Positions 52,740 to 62,000 of a DNA stretch of 64,000 nt are shown in pieces. The notes beneath the pieces were generated by a model, which was given only the letters and a program-made list of their open reading frames with translations, made no database searches and was not told the origin of the DNA. Within the stretch, counting starts at the first letter, position 1, and the number at the start of each line of letters is the position of its first letter. Location of the stretch: positions 3,348,001 through 3,412,000 of the forward strand of contig OZ241358.1 of assembly GCA_965200465.1 (NCBI GenBank), written 5' to 3'. The position numbers and the translations under genes were made by a program. The stretch comes from Azophilus sp965200465 (lineage in GTDB: Bacteria; Pseudomonadota; Gammaproteobacteria; Pseudomonadales; Azotimanducaceae).

Positions 52740-54110
52740 CTAGATGATTTCAAAGTAGCGCTCTAGCTGCCAACTGTTGACATGGCGTTCGTATTCCCGG
52801 CACTCCCAAAGCCGCGACCTGACGAAGTGCTCGACGAAGGCGTCGCCGAACAAGCGCCGCGCCGAGGCGGAGCCGCTCAAGCGTTCCGCCGCCGCCCGCA
52901 GTTGGCCGGGGAAGCGGTGCGTTTCCGGCAGGTTGCCCTCGGCCTCATAGGCGTTGCCGGCCACGGGCGGGCTGGGCGCGAGCTCCTCTTCAATGCCCTG
53001 CAGCGCCGCCGTTGCCACCGCCGCGGCGGCTAAGTAGGGATTGGCGTCCGCGCCGCAAACGCGGCATTCAATGCGTTGGCTTGGCGAACCGCCGCCGATC
53101 ACGCGGATGGCGGCGGTGCGGTTGTCCAGCCCCCAAGTGGCCGCGGTGGGCGCCCAATAGCCCTTCACCAGTCGTGCGTAGCTGTTGATCGTCGGCGCCA
53201 GGAGCGCCAGGTAGTCTCCCGTGTAGCGTTCCAGGCCGGCCACGGCTTGCCGCTGCAATTGGGACATGCCGTGGGAGGCTTGGGCGTCCTGAAAGCGGTT
53301 GGCGCCGTGCTCGTCGGTGAGGCTGAAATGGAAGTGGCCGCTCTGCCCCGGATAGTCCATGCACCACTTGGCCATGAAGGTGGCCATGAGCCCGCGCTTT
53401 TGGAAAAACGCCTTGGCGAAGGTCTTGAAGAGGTTGGCGCGGTCCGCCGCCTCCACGCCGGAGCAGGCCGCCAGGGCGGCTTCCCAGACGCCGGGGCCGG
53501 TTTCGCAATGCAGCCCCTCCAATCCCAAGCCCAAGGCTTGGCAATGGTCCATCAGCCCGGTGAACAACTCCGCTTGGGCGGTGGTGCGCAGCAGGGAGTA
53601 GCCGAAGTTGCCGGGCGTCAGGGGCTTGAGGTTGCGATAGCCCTTGTCCCGAACGCTGTGCGGCGTTTCCTCAAAAACGAAGAATTCGTATTCGAAGCCG
53701 GACTTTAGGGTTAAGCCGCGCTCCGCCAGCCGCGCCAGCGTTTGCCGCAGCAGGGTGCGAGGGCACAGGGGGTGCGGCGCGTCGTGCTCGCCGACGAATT
53801 CGCCCACGAAGTAGGGGCAATTCTCGTCGGCCAGCCACCGTTCGGTGCTGGTCAGCAATCGATACCGCGCATCGGGAAAACCGCTGTGCCAGCCGGTGTA
53901 GCCGTCGCCGTCGTAGAGCTGATCGTCCGCATCCCAACCGAACACGCAGTCGCAGAAGCCGCCGCCATCGGCCAGCAGCGCCTTGAACTTGTCCAGGCTG
54001 AGGTACTTGCCCCTGATGACGCCGTCGATGTCGGTCAGGCCGAGCTTGATGCGGGAGACGCCGCGCTTTTGGTAGTCCGCCAGCTTGGTGGCGAGGGATT
54101 GGTCTTGCAA
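52740..54110 (-). CDS. Glutamine-synthetase-like gamma-glutamyl ligase (PuuA/GlnT type)
   Basis: 456 residues of the glutamine synthetase fold. Metal and ATP site blocks: KSGFEYEFFVFEE, GLHCETGPGVWEAAL, SGHFHFSLTDEHGAN and the Arg-containing DNRTAAIRVIGGG with RIECRVCGADANPYLA. The C-terminus WECREYERHVNSWQLERYFE matches gamma-glutamylpolyamine synthetases better than GlnA, and the adenylylation Tyr region of GlnA is not evident. It probably joins glutamate to an amine. Start TTG 54110 with AGGA six bases before it. Likely cotranscribed with the amidotransferase. Confidence 0.87.
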   Translation of the reverse strand: MQDQSLATKLADYQKRGVSRIKLGLTDIDGVIRGKYLSLDKFKALLADGGGFCDCVFGWDADDQLYDGDGYTGWHSGFPDARYRLLTSTERWLADENCPYFVGEFVGEHDAPHPLCPRTLLRQTLARLAERGLTLKSGFEYEFFVFEETPHSVRDKGYRNLKPLTPGNFGYSLLRTTAQAELFTGLMDHCQALGLGLEGLHCETGPGVWEAALAACSGVEAADRANLFKTFAKAFFQKRGLMATFMAKWCMDYPGQSGHFHFSLTDEHGANRFQDAQASHGMSQLQRQAVAGLERYTGDYLALLAPTINSYARLVKGYWAPTAATWGLDNRTAAIRVIGGGSPSQRIECRVCGADANPYLAAAAVATAALQGIEEELAPSPPVAGNAYEAEGNLPETHRFPGQLRAAAERLSGSASARRLFGDAFVEHFVRSRLWECREYERHVNSWQLERYFEII

Positions 54111-54148
54111 GGTTCGTCCTGTCTGGCGGCGCAGCTTGGGCGGCAGCC

Positions 54149-55006
54149 CTAGTGCAGAAAATTGAACATCAGGCGGCGGTAGCGGCTAGCCAGCTCGCTG
54201 CCCTTGCCGAGCACGGCGAAAAGGCGCAGCAGGGTGCGGCGGCCGAGTTCGTCGCCGAACGAGCGATCCGCCTGCAGCACCTGCAACGCCTGTTTAAGCG
54301 CCGCTTCAAAGTTGCCCTGCGCCGCCTCCGCCACGGCCAACTGACAGCGCACTTCGAGATTTTTCGGATCCTCCTGAAGCTGCGCGTTCAGCTTGTCGGG
54401 GGACGGCAGCGCGGCGGCCTCTTCGGCCAACTCCAGCCGGGTTTGCGGCCGGTCCCGCTCGGCGGTGTCCGCCGGCGTACTGGCAAGAATCCGGCGGGCT
54501 TCATCGAGTTGTCCCAACCGCACCAAAACGTCCGCCAGCTCCACGCGGAAGTGGGGATTTTTCGGTTCCTCCCGAAGGGCCTGCTGCAAAAATCGCCGGG
54601 CGCCGCGCAAGTCCCCCCGCTCAAGGTGCTGGGCAAGCTGCGCCCTAATCAGGTCCGTCGCCGACATGGTGAGTTGGTCCAGCAGCGCCCGCAACGCCTG
54701 CTCCGGCTGCGGCCCCTCCAATTGGTGCGCTATCTGGCCCTTGTCGATGACGCGCAGGCTGGGCAGCGCCTGAACGCGCAAATGCTGGGCCAAGCTCTGG
54801 TCCTTGGCCACATCCACCAAACCCAGGGCCGCCTTGCCGGCGTACTGGGCCACCAAGCCCTCCAGTTGCCGCTTGGCCTCCACCGCGGGGGCGGCCTGCT
54901 CCGTCCAGAACAGGAGCAATACGGGGGTGTTGGCGGAACGCTCCACCACGTCGGCCTGAAATGACTCTGGGGTGACTTCGAAAACCTGCTCCACAATGCT
55001 GCCCAA
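54149..55006 (-). CDS. CnoX/YbbN-like thioredoxin-TPR chaperone lacking active-site cysteines
   Basis: 285 residues: thioredoxin fold (about 8-112; LLLFWTEQAAPAVEAKRQLE where thioredoxins have WCxxC) followed by TPR helices with RRFLQQALREEPKNPHFRVE and VRCQLAVAEAAQGNFEAALK. This is the architecture of CnoX (YbbN), which protects proteins and cooperates with GroEL. Both Cys of the CxxC are missing, so redox activity is unlikely. Start TTG 55006 or GTG 54994. It ends 38 bases before the GS-like gene. Confidence 0.85.
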   Translation of the reverse strand: MGSIVEQVFEVTPESFQADVVERSANTPVLLLFWTEQAAPAVEAKRQLEGLVAQYAGKAALGLVDVAKDQSLAQHLRVQALPSLRVIDKGQIAHQLEGPQPEQALRALLDQLTMSATDLIRAQLAQHLERGDLRGARRFLQQALREEPKNPHFRVELADVLVRLGQLDEARRILASTPADTAERDRPQTRLELAEEAAALPSPDKLNAQLQEDPKNLEVRCQLAVAEAAQGNFEAALKQALQVLQADRSFGDELGRRTLLRLFAVLGKGSELASRYRRLMFNFLH

Positions 55007-55035
55007 TCAATTGCCAAACAAAGGGTTTGCTCCGC

Positions 55036-56238
55036 CTAAGCGGAATATTCGCGCACCAGCACCAGCACCTGCTGAGCGAATTCCAAGGGTGCGGGTTCGC
55101 CGTTCATCGCCAGCACGGTTAGCCCGAAAATGCGCTCGTCCTCCTGGCGGACTCGGAGCATCACTTCCGCGGCGTCGCCTTCGCCGCCGAACGAGAACAT
55201 TCTGCGGAAGAAGCCCCGCTCCCGTTCACCGCCGAGAAAGGCGGTTTGGGGAATGCGCACATGGTAGGCGCCGCCCTGCCGGTCGCGCTCGAGGACCTCC
55301 GCGCCGGCGTTGGCCAAGGCTTGGCCCAAGGTCGCCCAAGCCCGCTCCTCATCCAGGAAAAGGCGCAGCACGGGCGCTCCGGTGGCGTCCCTGCCCAGTG
55401 CGGACTTGGCTTGGCCGGCAATCTCCTGGGCCACCATGGAAACGGTTTGCTCCGCAACGCGGGCGGCGATGTAGGCGCCGAGTTCGTTGAGCAGGCGCGG
55501 CGGCAGTTCGGCTAGGTCGGATGCCGCTGTCGCGGATCCGTCGCCTTCGGCGGCGGGCGCAGGAGCGTCTCCGCCGGCCTCGGCTGCGGATTGATGGCGC
55601 GCATGAACCTCGGAGGTCAGCTCCCGCAGCCCCTGTTCGACTTGCAGGATCACCCGGTCCTTGCCGCCGGGCGCATTGGCGGATGCCTTGAGCTCCCGCA
55701 GCAGGGTGCGCATCACGTCCCGATACGGCTTGTCCTCAATGGCCAGCCAGTCCGTAGTAATGCGCCCCTGGCTGGGCTGCTCGGCGGCTATGCCGACGCC
55801 GTTCTCGGCGAGGAACTGCTTGATCTTCGGCCACACGGTGGTGGGCGGCTCCGGCACCACCAGCCAGATGCGCCCTCCGAGCCTTTGAATGCGGATGGCG
55901 TCCCGGTTGTCGTTGGCGTAGATGGCGTCCGGCGGCGGCGGTCGGCCGGGAAAGAAACGGGCGTTCTGCTGCACAGGAACCGGCGGGATCGGAAAGGGAT
56001 CTTCAAGAACCACGCCCAGATCCTCCGGAATGACCAGCGCCGGGCGCTGCTTGGCGTCTATGTAGTCGTCGCTGCGGTTGACGAAGAAGCCCTTGTCGTC
56101 CGCAAACCAACCGCAGCCGCCAACCAGGAACGGCGCCAGCAAGGCCGCTCCGCAGGCTTTGCGCACTATCGCCGCGGCCAGGGTGAATCTTGGCCGCCGC
56201 CGCGTTTTCCCAGCCGGAAGCGGCGCCTTCCCGCCCAC
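55036..56238 (-). CDS. bamC: Outer membrane protein assembly factor BamC
   Basis: About 400 residues. Lipoprotein signal with lipobox LVGGCGWFADDKGFF after a hydrophobic stretch, then the BamC N-terminal region and two helix-grip domains (IRIQRLGGRIWLVVPEPP to LREL, and VLRLFLDEERAWATLGQAL to the end). The N-terminus before the lipobox is long and basic. BamC is a periplasm-facing lipoprotein of the Bam machine. GTG 56238 has GGAGG seven bases upstream, immediately after the dapA stop; TTG 56244 (TTGA overlap) is the alternative. dapA-bamC is the order in E. coli too. Confidence 0.9.
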   Translation of the reverse strand: MGGKAPLPAGKTRRRPRFTLAAAIVRKACGAALLAPFLVGGCGWFADDKGFFVNRSDDYIDAKQRPALVIPEDLGVVLEDPFPIPPVPVQQNARFFPGRPPPPDAIYANDNRDAIRIQRLGGRIWLVVPEPPTTVWPKIKQFLAENGVGIAAEQPSQGRITTDWLAIEDKPYRDVMRTLLRELKASANAPGGKDRVILQVEQGLRELTSEVHARHQSAAEAGGDAPAPAAEGDGSATAASDLAELPPRLLNELGAYIAARVAEQTVSMVAQEIAGQAKSALGRDATGAPVLRLFLDEERAWATLGQALANAGAEVLERDRQGGAYHVRIPQTAFLGGERERGFFRRMFSFGGEGDAAEVMLRVRQEDERIFGLTVLAMNGEPAPLEFAQQVLVLVREYSA

Positions 56239-56240
56239 GA

Positions 56241-57113
56241 TCAATCCTCCGCCGCGGCGACGGCGGCCATCAGCTCGCCGCGCCGGCTTTCCGAAAGGGG
56301 CAGCAGCGGCAGGCGAATGCCGATGTCGATCCTGCCCAAGGCGTGCAGCGCCCACTTCACGGGCGACGGGCTGGTTTCCAGGAACAGCGCCCGATGCAGC
56401 GGCTGCAGCGCCGTGTCATGGCGCTCCGCCAAGTCGGCGTCTCCCTTAAGCCAGGCGCGGCAAAAGGCCGCCATGCGCCGCGGCAGCACATTGGCGGTGA
56501 CGGAGATCGCGCCGACCGCGCCGAGGCGCATCATGTCAAGGGTTTGCGCATCCTCGCCGGAGAGCAGAATGAAGTCCTCTCCGCAAAGGCGGCGCAGGTC
56601 GGCAATGCGGGTTGGGTCCCCGCAGGCTTCCTTGATGCCGATGATGTTGGGAATGGACGCCAGGCGGGCCACGGTTTCCGGCTGCAGGTCGCAGGCGGTT
56701 CTAGGCGGCACGTTGTAGAGCACCAGCCGTGCGCTGCAGGACGCGGCGATGGTTTGGTAGTGCCGCACCAAGCCTTCTTGGGTGGGCTTGTTGTAGTAGG
56801 GGGTGACCACTAGGCAGGCCGCCGCGCCCAAGCGCTGCGCCTCTTGGGTTTGATGCACCGCCTCGGCGGTGGCGTTGCTGCCGGTGCCGGCGACCACCGG
56901 AACCTGCCCGGCGACCACGCCGATGACGCGCTCGATGACCTGGAGGTGCTCCTCCGTGGTGAGGGTGGCCGATTCGCCGGTGGTGCCCATAGGCACGATG
57001 CCGTTGGTGCCGCTTTCCAGGTGCCAGCCCACCAGCCGGTCCAGCGCCTCCCAGTCCAGTTCGCCGGAGGGCTTCATGGGCGTGACCAAGGCAACGATGC
57101 TGCCGCTCAGCAT
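56241..57113 (-). CDS. dapA: 4-hydroxy-tetrahydrodipicolinate synthase
   Basis: 290 residues, TIM barrel. GTNGIVPMGTTGESATLT carries the pyruvate-binding TTGE, the catalytic Tyr lies in LVLYNVPPRTACDL and the Schiff-base Lys in NIIGIKEACGDPTRI. It condenses pyruvate with aspartate semialdehyde in lysine and diaminopimelate synthesis. ATG 57113. Directly followed by bamC. Confidence 0.97.
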   Translation of the reverse strand: MLSGSIVALVTPMKPSGELDWEALDRLVGWHLESGTNGIVPMGTTGESATLTTEEHLQVIERVIGVVAGQVPVVAGTGSNATAEAVHQTQEAQRLGAAACLVVTPYYNKPTQEGLVRHYQTIAASCSARLVLYNVPPRTACDLQPETVARLASIPNIIGIKEACGDPTRIADLRRLCGEDFILLSGEDAQTLDMMRLGAVGAISVTANVLPRRMAAFCRAWLKGDADLAERHDTALQPLHRALFLETSPSPVKWALHALGRIDIGIRLPLLPLSESRRGELMAAVAAAED

Positions 57114-57197
57114 GAAATGTCCATCAGCCTCTGCTCCGCCGCCAATGGTACTGCAATTTCACTGGACGTGCGGATGGCTAGGCCAAATCCCAACAGG

Positions 57198-58127
57198 CTA
57201 TTGCGGTTCCCTAGATATCCGCCCGCGCTGGGCCGCATCCCCAAACAGGAACCTGCCGACCGCCTCCATGCGTCCGTGGCGTTCGCCAAGGTCGGCAAGA
57301 AATGGGTAGGTCGGCCAGCTGTAGTCCCGCCCCGTCACCCGCACATGTTCGGCCAAGCTCTCGTCGAAGTAGCCGTCGTGGGAGGTTGCAGCGCCGTCGT
57401 GGACTTGGTGGAAAGTGGCTTCACCCAGCAGCAGGACGTTCAGCGCCTTGGGCTTGCGGACGTGGCGGCTGAACAGCTCCAAGTTGCAAAGGCCGCCGCC
57501 CGGCCGGATGAACCCCTCGTCGTAGCCGCCCACCGTTTGCCAGCTTTCCCTGGACATGGCGAAGGCGTTGCTTTCGTTTTGCAGCAGCGGGTTGCCGTCT
57601 TTGTGGGCGCCCGCCCACACGCTGATGGGGAAGAGCCGATCCAAGTCCTCTTGCCAAGGCGTGGCGCCAAGCAGGTTGTCCTCCGCCGCCTGATCATATC
57701 CCTCCCGCACGGACTGCATTTGCGGTTTGCGGCCGAGGTGGCGGCTGCCGACGAAGGTGAGGGCCTCGGGATGGCGGGCCAGCACTTCAACCGTTCGCCG
57801 CACCAAATGCGAACTTGCCATGCGCGCGCCGTCGATGCAGATCATCAGAAATTCGCCGGCGGCCAGTTCCCGCACGGCGGCGTTGATGGCGATGACCGGC
57901 GACGCATGGGCCTCCTTCGCCGGTATCCGCACAAGGCGCACCGGGCGCGGCGCACGGAGTTGGGCGCTGCTGAGCGCAAGCGCTTTTGGCGAGCCGTTGT
58001 CCACAACGATGATTTCGTAGTTGACGCCGTCAACGCCTTTTTGCAGGGGCGGCAGCAAGGAAAGCAGAGTCCGGGGCGCCTCCCGCTGCATTTGGTATGC
58101 GCAAACGATGATGGACAGCCTTGGCAT
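57198..58127 (-). CDS. Family 2 glycosyltransferase
   Basis: 309 residues from ATG 58127. GT-A fold start PRLSIIVCAYQMQREAPRTL, the Asp-Asn pair in EIIVVDNGSPKALALS, a D-x-A (CIDGARM) in place of the usual DxD, and late blocks NAFAMSRESWQTVGGYDEGF and ATFHQVHDGAATSHDGYFDE. Transfers a sugar to an unknown acceptor, probably a surface glycan, given the glycosyltransferase and sulfotransferase genes next door. The longer frame to 58217 has no family-like sequence. Confidence 0.85.
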   Translation of the reverse strand: MPRLSIIVCAYQMQREAPRTLLSLLPPLQKGVDGVNYEIIVVDNGSPKALALSSAQLRAPRPVRLVRIPAKEAHASPVIAINAAVRELAAGEFLMICIDGARMASSHLVRRTVEVLARHPEALTFVGSRHLGRKPQMQSVREGYDQAAEDNLLGATPWQEDLDRLFPISVWAGAHKDGNPLLQNESNAFAMSRESWQTVGGYDEGFIRPGGGLCNLELFSRHVRKPKALNVLLLGEATFHQVHDGAATSHDGYFDESLAEHVRVTGRDYSWPTYPFLADLGERHGRMEAVGRFLFGDAAQRGRISREPQ

Positions 58128-58370
58128 GGAGGCGGCCCGCCTCAAGCCTAGCCGGCGCACAGCCAGCCTGTTCCCATTGGCGTCAGCATTGCGGAAGGTT
58201 GCCTTGTGTGTAGCCAATTATCAACTTGGATCTGCTGGCCGAATTGCCCCTGAACCAAGGGCCGGCCTAGCCTTGGAGGCATCGGCGACGCCAGCCCATC
58301 TTGCTTGGCCGCAACGGTTGCTGGTAACGTATGAAACCTTTTTTCGGTGCCACGCTTAAGAGAATCCTGA

Positions 58371-59117
58371 ATGCTAAAGTTCCGGCAAAGGGAGCCCTTT
58401 GTGTTTCGGGTTGAGCCATTGCAGTCCCTAGCGGAAGATCTAAGGCCCGAATATCGCCGCGCCGCGCCCTTCCCTCATGTTGTAATCGATGACTTTCTGA
58501 ACGCCAAGATAGCTGAAATGCTGTTGCAGGCGTTTCCCGGACAAGACTCCCCCGTTTGGTTTGATTGGCGGAGTCGGGATAGGCGGCATCAGCCGAAGAA
58601 GCAGGGCGTTGGCCACGCCAAGCGGTTGGGTGGCGTGTCGCCCTGGCTGCAGAACATGCTTGGTGCGTTCAATGCGTATCCATTCCTGAATTTCCTCGGC
58701 AAACTAACAGGAATTGAAAAGCTGCTGCCTGACCCGTACTTTCACGGTGGCGGCATTCACCAGATTCTTAGCGGCGGCCGGCTGGATGTGCATACGGACT
58801 TCAACGAACTGTCGCAACTCGATCTTTTCCGTCGCGTAAACGTGTTTTTGTACTTGAACAAAAGCTGGCTGCCGGAATATCAAGGATATTTGGAGTTTTG
58901 GGACGCCGAAGCGACGGAATGCAAAAAGCGCATTGCGCCCTTGTTCAACAGAATGGTCATATTCAACACGGACAAGCATTCGTTTCACGGCCATCCATCG
59001 CCGCTGAACACTCCGCAGCACATCACTAGAAAATCCATCGCCCTCTACTACTATACGGCCAAGGCGAGCCCGCAGCATCGCTATGACCAGCAGACCGACT
59101 GGCGGGATGCGGATTAG
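58371..59117 (+). CDS. 2-oxoglutarate/Fe(II)-dependent oxygenase (prolyl-4-hydroxylase-like)
   Basis: 248 residues. Double-stranded beta-helix with the iron triad in LDVHTDFNEL (His141, Asp143) and KHSFHGHPSPL (His206 or His208), and the 2-oxoglutarate Arg in ITRKSIALYYYT (Arg220). FPHVVIDDFLNAKIAEML at the N-terminus is typical of P4H-type enzymes. It is the only plus-strand gene in the 57-62 kb block and converges on the sulfotransferase gene with five bases between stops. It may hydroxylate a protein or sugar; the target is unknown. Confidence 0.85.
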   Translation: MLKFRQREPFVFRVEPLQSLAEDLRPEYRRAAPFPHVVIDDFLNAKIAEMLLQAFPGQDSPVWFDWRSRDRRHQPKKQGVGHAKRLGGVSPWLQNMLGAFNAYPFLNFLGKLTGIEKLLPDPYFHGGGIHQILSGGRLDVHTDFNELSQLDLFRRVNVFLYLNKSWLPEYQGYLEFWDAEATECKKRIAPLFNRMVIFNTDKHSFHGHPSPLNTPQHITRKSIALYYYTAKASPQHRYDQQTDWRDAD

Positions 59118-59122
59118 GCTGG

Positions 59123-60946
59123 TTAACGGAGCGGCAGGGCCTGCGCTCGTTTTTCCTCGCGCAGATAGCTTAGGCGCAACAGCCGGGAGACCACTCGATG
59201 GCGGCGCTTGGATGGATCCTTGGGCAAGGCGGGGGCGGGCTTTGCGGTGCCGTCCTTGCGCACCACCAAGGCGCCGCCGGCGCCATGCGGGCGGGGGAAG
59301 GCGATGAGCGGCTGCATCATGGCGTCCTCGGCAACGCCTAGGAAGGCGAACACCCGCCGTAGCGTGGCTTGGTGGTCGGCGAGCAGCTCGCTGTTGTGGA
59401 TGATTTGCACTTGCCGGCGGGGAAAGTGCTGATGGAGGTTGCTCAACTGCCGGCTGTACAGTCCTCGGCTTCGATAGGAACTGATGCGTTGTGGGGAATG
59501 CCAGGAGCGGGCGTCGGCGCAGCATCTGACACGGAAAGGTTGCGCCAGCAACGCTAGCCATAGGGGTGTGTTCTCTTTGCCGCGGCTTTTTTGCATGTAG
59601 TAGTGGGAGATGGCCCTTGCCACTCGGTCCCGCAGCAGCACGATCAGCTTAAGATCTGGGTTGTATCGCCTAAGCGCCGCCGCCACTTCGGGAAAAAATA
59701 GATAGTTGGGCGTGGATTCGCCAAGAATCTCGGCCTGCCGGCAATGTTCGAACCGCGGCGCGTAGCGTTCGTCGATCTCTTGGGGCGACCAGTTCGGCGA
59801 AAAGTCCGGGGCGTCGAACACATGGCCCTCCTCCAAGGGCAGGCCGATTTGCGGATGCTGCCGAAGGTACTCGGCCAAGGCCGTGGTGCCGCACTTTTGG
59901 GCGCCGACGATGACAAAGCTCAGCTTCGGCTGATAGGCGCCGGAGGGTTCGCTGGAGGCAAGCGGCCTGCTGGGGGAGGCGGCTTGGGGCGAACCCCGCC
60001 GTTCAAGGGGGGCCGAGGGTTCGCGCTGCGCCGGCGGTTCATGCGGCGGCGGTGCGGTGGATGGAGCGTTTCTGCTGCGCAGGGCGGCAAGCAGCGCCGC
60101 AACTTCGGCCTTTTCGTAAAGCCGCCAGCAGGCGTGGTTGGGGTCGGCAAGCAGGGTTTGGGCATCCTCCAGCGCTTGCGCTGCGCCGCCGTGGGGGGCA
60201 GTGTCGTTGCGGTTCTCCAAGGGCGCATCCAAGAGCTTGGGCAGTTGCCGGGCTTGCGGCGCCAGCCCCGCTAGGCAAGCGCCGTTGCCGGCGATGATTT
60301 CTTCATAGAGCAGTATTCTCTCCAGCCCCAACACTTCAAGGAAGCGCTGAAAATACCAGTCCAACAGCGCCAACCGGCGGGAACGGGCGTCAGCAACGGC
60401 GGCTAGCCGCTGCGCCAAGGCGGGGTCCAGGGCTTCCGCCATGGGGGCATGGCCTTGGCGAATGGGGTGGTCGAGGCTGTGCCAGGAAGCCAGCACCGCC
60501 AGGGGATTGCGCACCACGGCCCAGCAGTCGAAGCGCCGGCGCAGGCCCGGCAGCAGGGCCGCGAAGGCGTTGGGATGCTTGAGGGCAAGGGTGAAGCCCG
60601 GGCGCAGGGGCTTGCCCACGGGGATGGACGCCACTTCCGCGCCCGCCCAACTGCGTTGACCGCCCGTCGGCGGCAGGAACATGTTGTCCCCAGCGCCGCG
60701 CAGCCGCCGTTCGGGCTTTTCGCCCCGCTCCATAATGGCTTGGCGCACATCCGCCAAATATTGCGCCACCGCCGCAACACGGACGGCATTGCCGTCCATC
60801 GCCGACAGGGTGCTGACGTCCATGGTCTCATTTAGGGCCACCACATCCGGCAAACGGTTGAGCAGGGAGCAAACCAAGGTGGTGCCGGAGCGAGGCGCCC
60901 CGGTGAGGATGGCCGAATCAGGCATGGCGCCCCGCCGCGTCTCCAT
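59123..60946 (-). CDS. Protein with two sulfotransferase domains
   Basis: 607 residues. Domain 1 (about 10-290): PAPS-binding AILTGAPRSGTTLVCSLL and the 3'-phosphate loop VVRNPLAVLASWHSLD. A Pro/Ala/Ser/Arg-rich linker (about 293-338) separates domain 2 (about 340-607): FVIVGAQKCGTTALAEYLRQ and IVLLRDRVARAISHYYMQKS, of the heparan-type sulfotransferase pattern. Each has its own PAPS loop, so both could be active. Bacterial sulfotransferases are usually single-domain. Neighbours are two glycosyltransferases, so sulfation of a surface glycan is the likely job. ATG 60946; TTG or internal ATG alternatives exist. Confidence 0.85.
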   Translation of the reverse strand: METRRGAMPDSAILTGAPRSGTTLVCSLLNRLPDVVALNETMDVSTLSAMDGNAVRVAAVAQYLADVRQAIMERGEKPERRLRGAGDNMFLPPTGGQRSWAGAEVASIPVGKPLRPGFTLALKHPNAFAALLPGLRRRFDCWAVVRNPLAVLASWHSLDHPIRQGHAPMAEALDPALAQRLAAVADARSRRLALLDWYFQRFLEVLGLERILLYEEIIAGNGACLAGLAPQARQLPKLLDAPLENRNDTAPHGGAAQALEDAQTLLADPNHACWRLYEKAEVAALLAALRSRNAPSTAPPPHEPPAQREPSAPLERRGSPQAASPSRPLASSEPSGAYQPKLSFVIVGAQKCGTTALAEYLRQHPQIGLPLEEGHVFDAPDFSPNWSPQEIDERYAPRFEHCRQAEILGESTPNYLFFPEVAAALRRYNPDLKLIVLLRDRVARAISHYYMQKSRGKENTPLWLALLAQPFRVRCCADARSWHSPQRISSYRSRGLYSRQLSNLHQHFPRRQVQIIHNSELLADHQATLRRVFAFLGVAEDAMMQPLIAFPRPHGAGGALVVRKDGTAKPAPALPKDPSKRRHRVVSRLLRLSYLREEKRAQALPLR

Positions 60947-60970
60947 TCCAGTAAATGCGCATTGAACAGC

Positions 60971-61990
60971 CTACCAAAGGTGGTCGATTTCCTTGAGCAG
61001 CGTGTGGAACTGCGCCCGCTCGGCGGCTAGGGAGTGGCGTTGCGCCGTTAGCTTGGCTTGGCGAAGCATGGCCTTGCGGGCTTCGGCGGGAAGGTGCAGC
61101 GCTGTTTTGGCGGCGGCGGTCAAGGATTCCACCGTGGCTTGGTCCGCAACAATGCAGTTGAGGTTGTGGCGGCAAAAGCCCCTGTTGCCGATGCAGTCCA
61201 GAGTAACGGCGATGCAGCCGCTAGCCATCGCCTCCAAGGCCGGCAGGTAGAAGCCTTCTTTTTCATGAGGCAGGCACAGGGCTATGGAGGCGGCGCTCAA
61301 TGCGGCAAGAAATCGATGGCGTGGTTGGAATTCCAGCAGCAGGCGGTGGCGCAGGCCGGCGCGGTCTAGGCTTAGGGACAAGGCTTGGGCCAGATCCGGC
61401 CTTTTATAGCCAACGATGGTGAGGACGCGGCCTTGCAGCATCCGCTGCGCCAAGCCCCATGCCTTCAAGGTGCTGCGCCATCCGGGAATCGGGAGGCGCC
61501 TGCCTGGGCCTTGCAAGCGCACATCGACGGCATTGGGAATGGTGAAGACGGGACCGTTGGCTAGGCCGCCGATGGCGTCCGCCACTTCTTGGCTGACGCA
61601 AATGCGCACCGCCCGATGTTTTAGGTAGCTGTGGAGCTCCGTGCCGGGGTGCCCGTGGCGCACATGCTGCACCAAATTGATTCTGGGGTTGGGGCTGGAC
61701 TCCAGCCTGGATTGCGCCAAAAAGCGCCAATCCAGCCCGGCGAGAAAGAATAGATCGCCTCCTTGGGGGGCCCACTGGGGAGCTCGGAACCTGTTTCCGG
61801 GCGGCCAAAGGCGGTTTTGGTCTGTTGATGGGCTGGCCCCCGGCGCCTTGGCGGTGAAGGTGATCCGAGGAGCGTATCCGGGCAGGCGCCGAACATGGTC
61901 GAAATAGTGGGCGTGCTTCACTTGGCCGCCCGTCAGCCGGTCAAGGTTCCTATGGAACCAGACATTGATGCCGGGCAGCGCTGTGGTCAC
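60971..61990 (-). CDS. GT4-type glycosyltransferase
   Basis: 339 residues. GT-B fold: N-lobe with INLVQHVRHGHPGTEL and ICVSQEVADAIGG, C-lobe with LTIVGYKRPDLAQALSLSL and the nucleotide-sugar E-x7-E motif HEKEGFYLPALEAMASGCIA. It transfers a sugar from an activated donor. GTG start at 61990. It lies 25 bases upstream of the double sulfotransferase on the same strand, so the two are probably cotranscribed. A strong hairpin precedes it. Confidence 0.84.
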   Translation of the reverse strand: MTTALPGINVWFHRNLDRLTGGQVKHAHYFDHVRRLPGYAPRITFTAKAPGASPSTDQNRLWPPGNRFRAPQWAPQGGDLFFLAGLDWRFLAQSRLESSPNPRINLVQHVRHGHPGTELHSYLKHRAVRICVSQEVADAIGGLANGPVFTIPNAVDVRLQGPGRRLPIPGWRSTLKAWGLAQRMLQGRVLTIVGYKRPDLAQALSLSLDRAGLRHRLLLEFQPRHRFLAALSAASIALCLPHEKEGFYLPALEAMASGCIAVTLDCIGNRGFCRHNLNCIVADQATVESLTAAAKTALHLPAEARKAMLRQAKLTAQRHSLAAERAQFHTLLKEIDHLW

Positions 61991-62000
61991 TGAAATAGCG

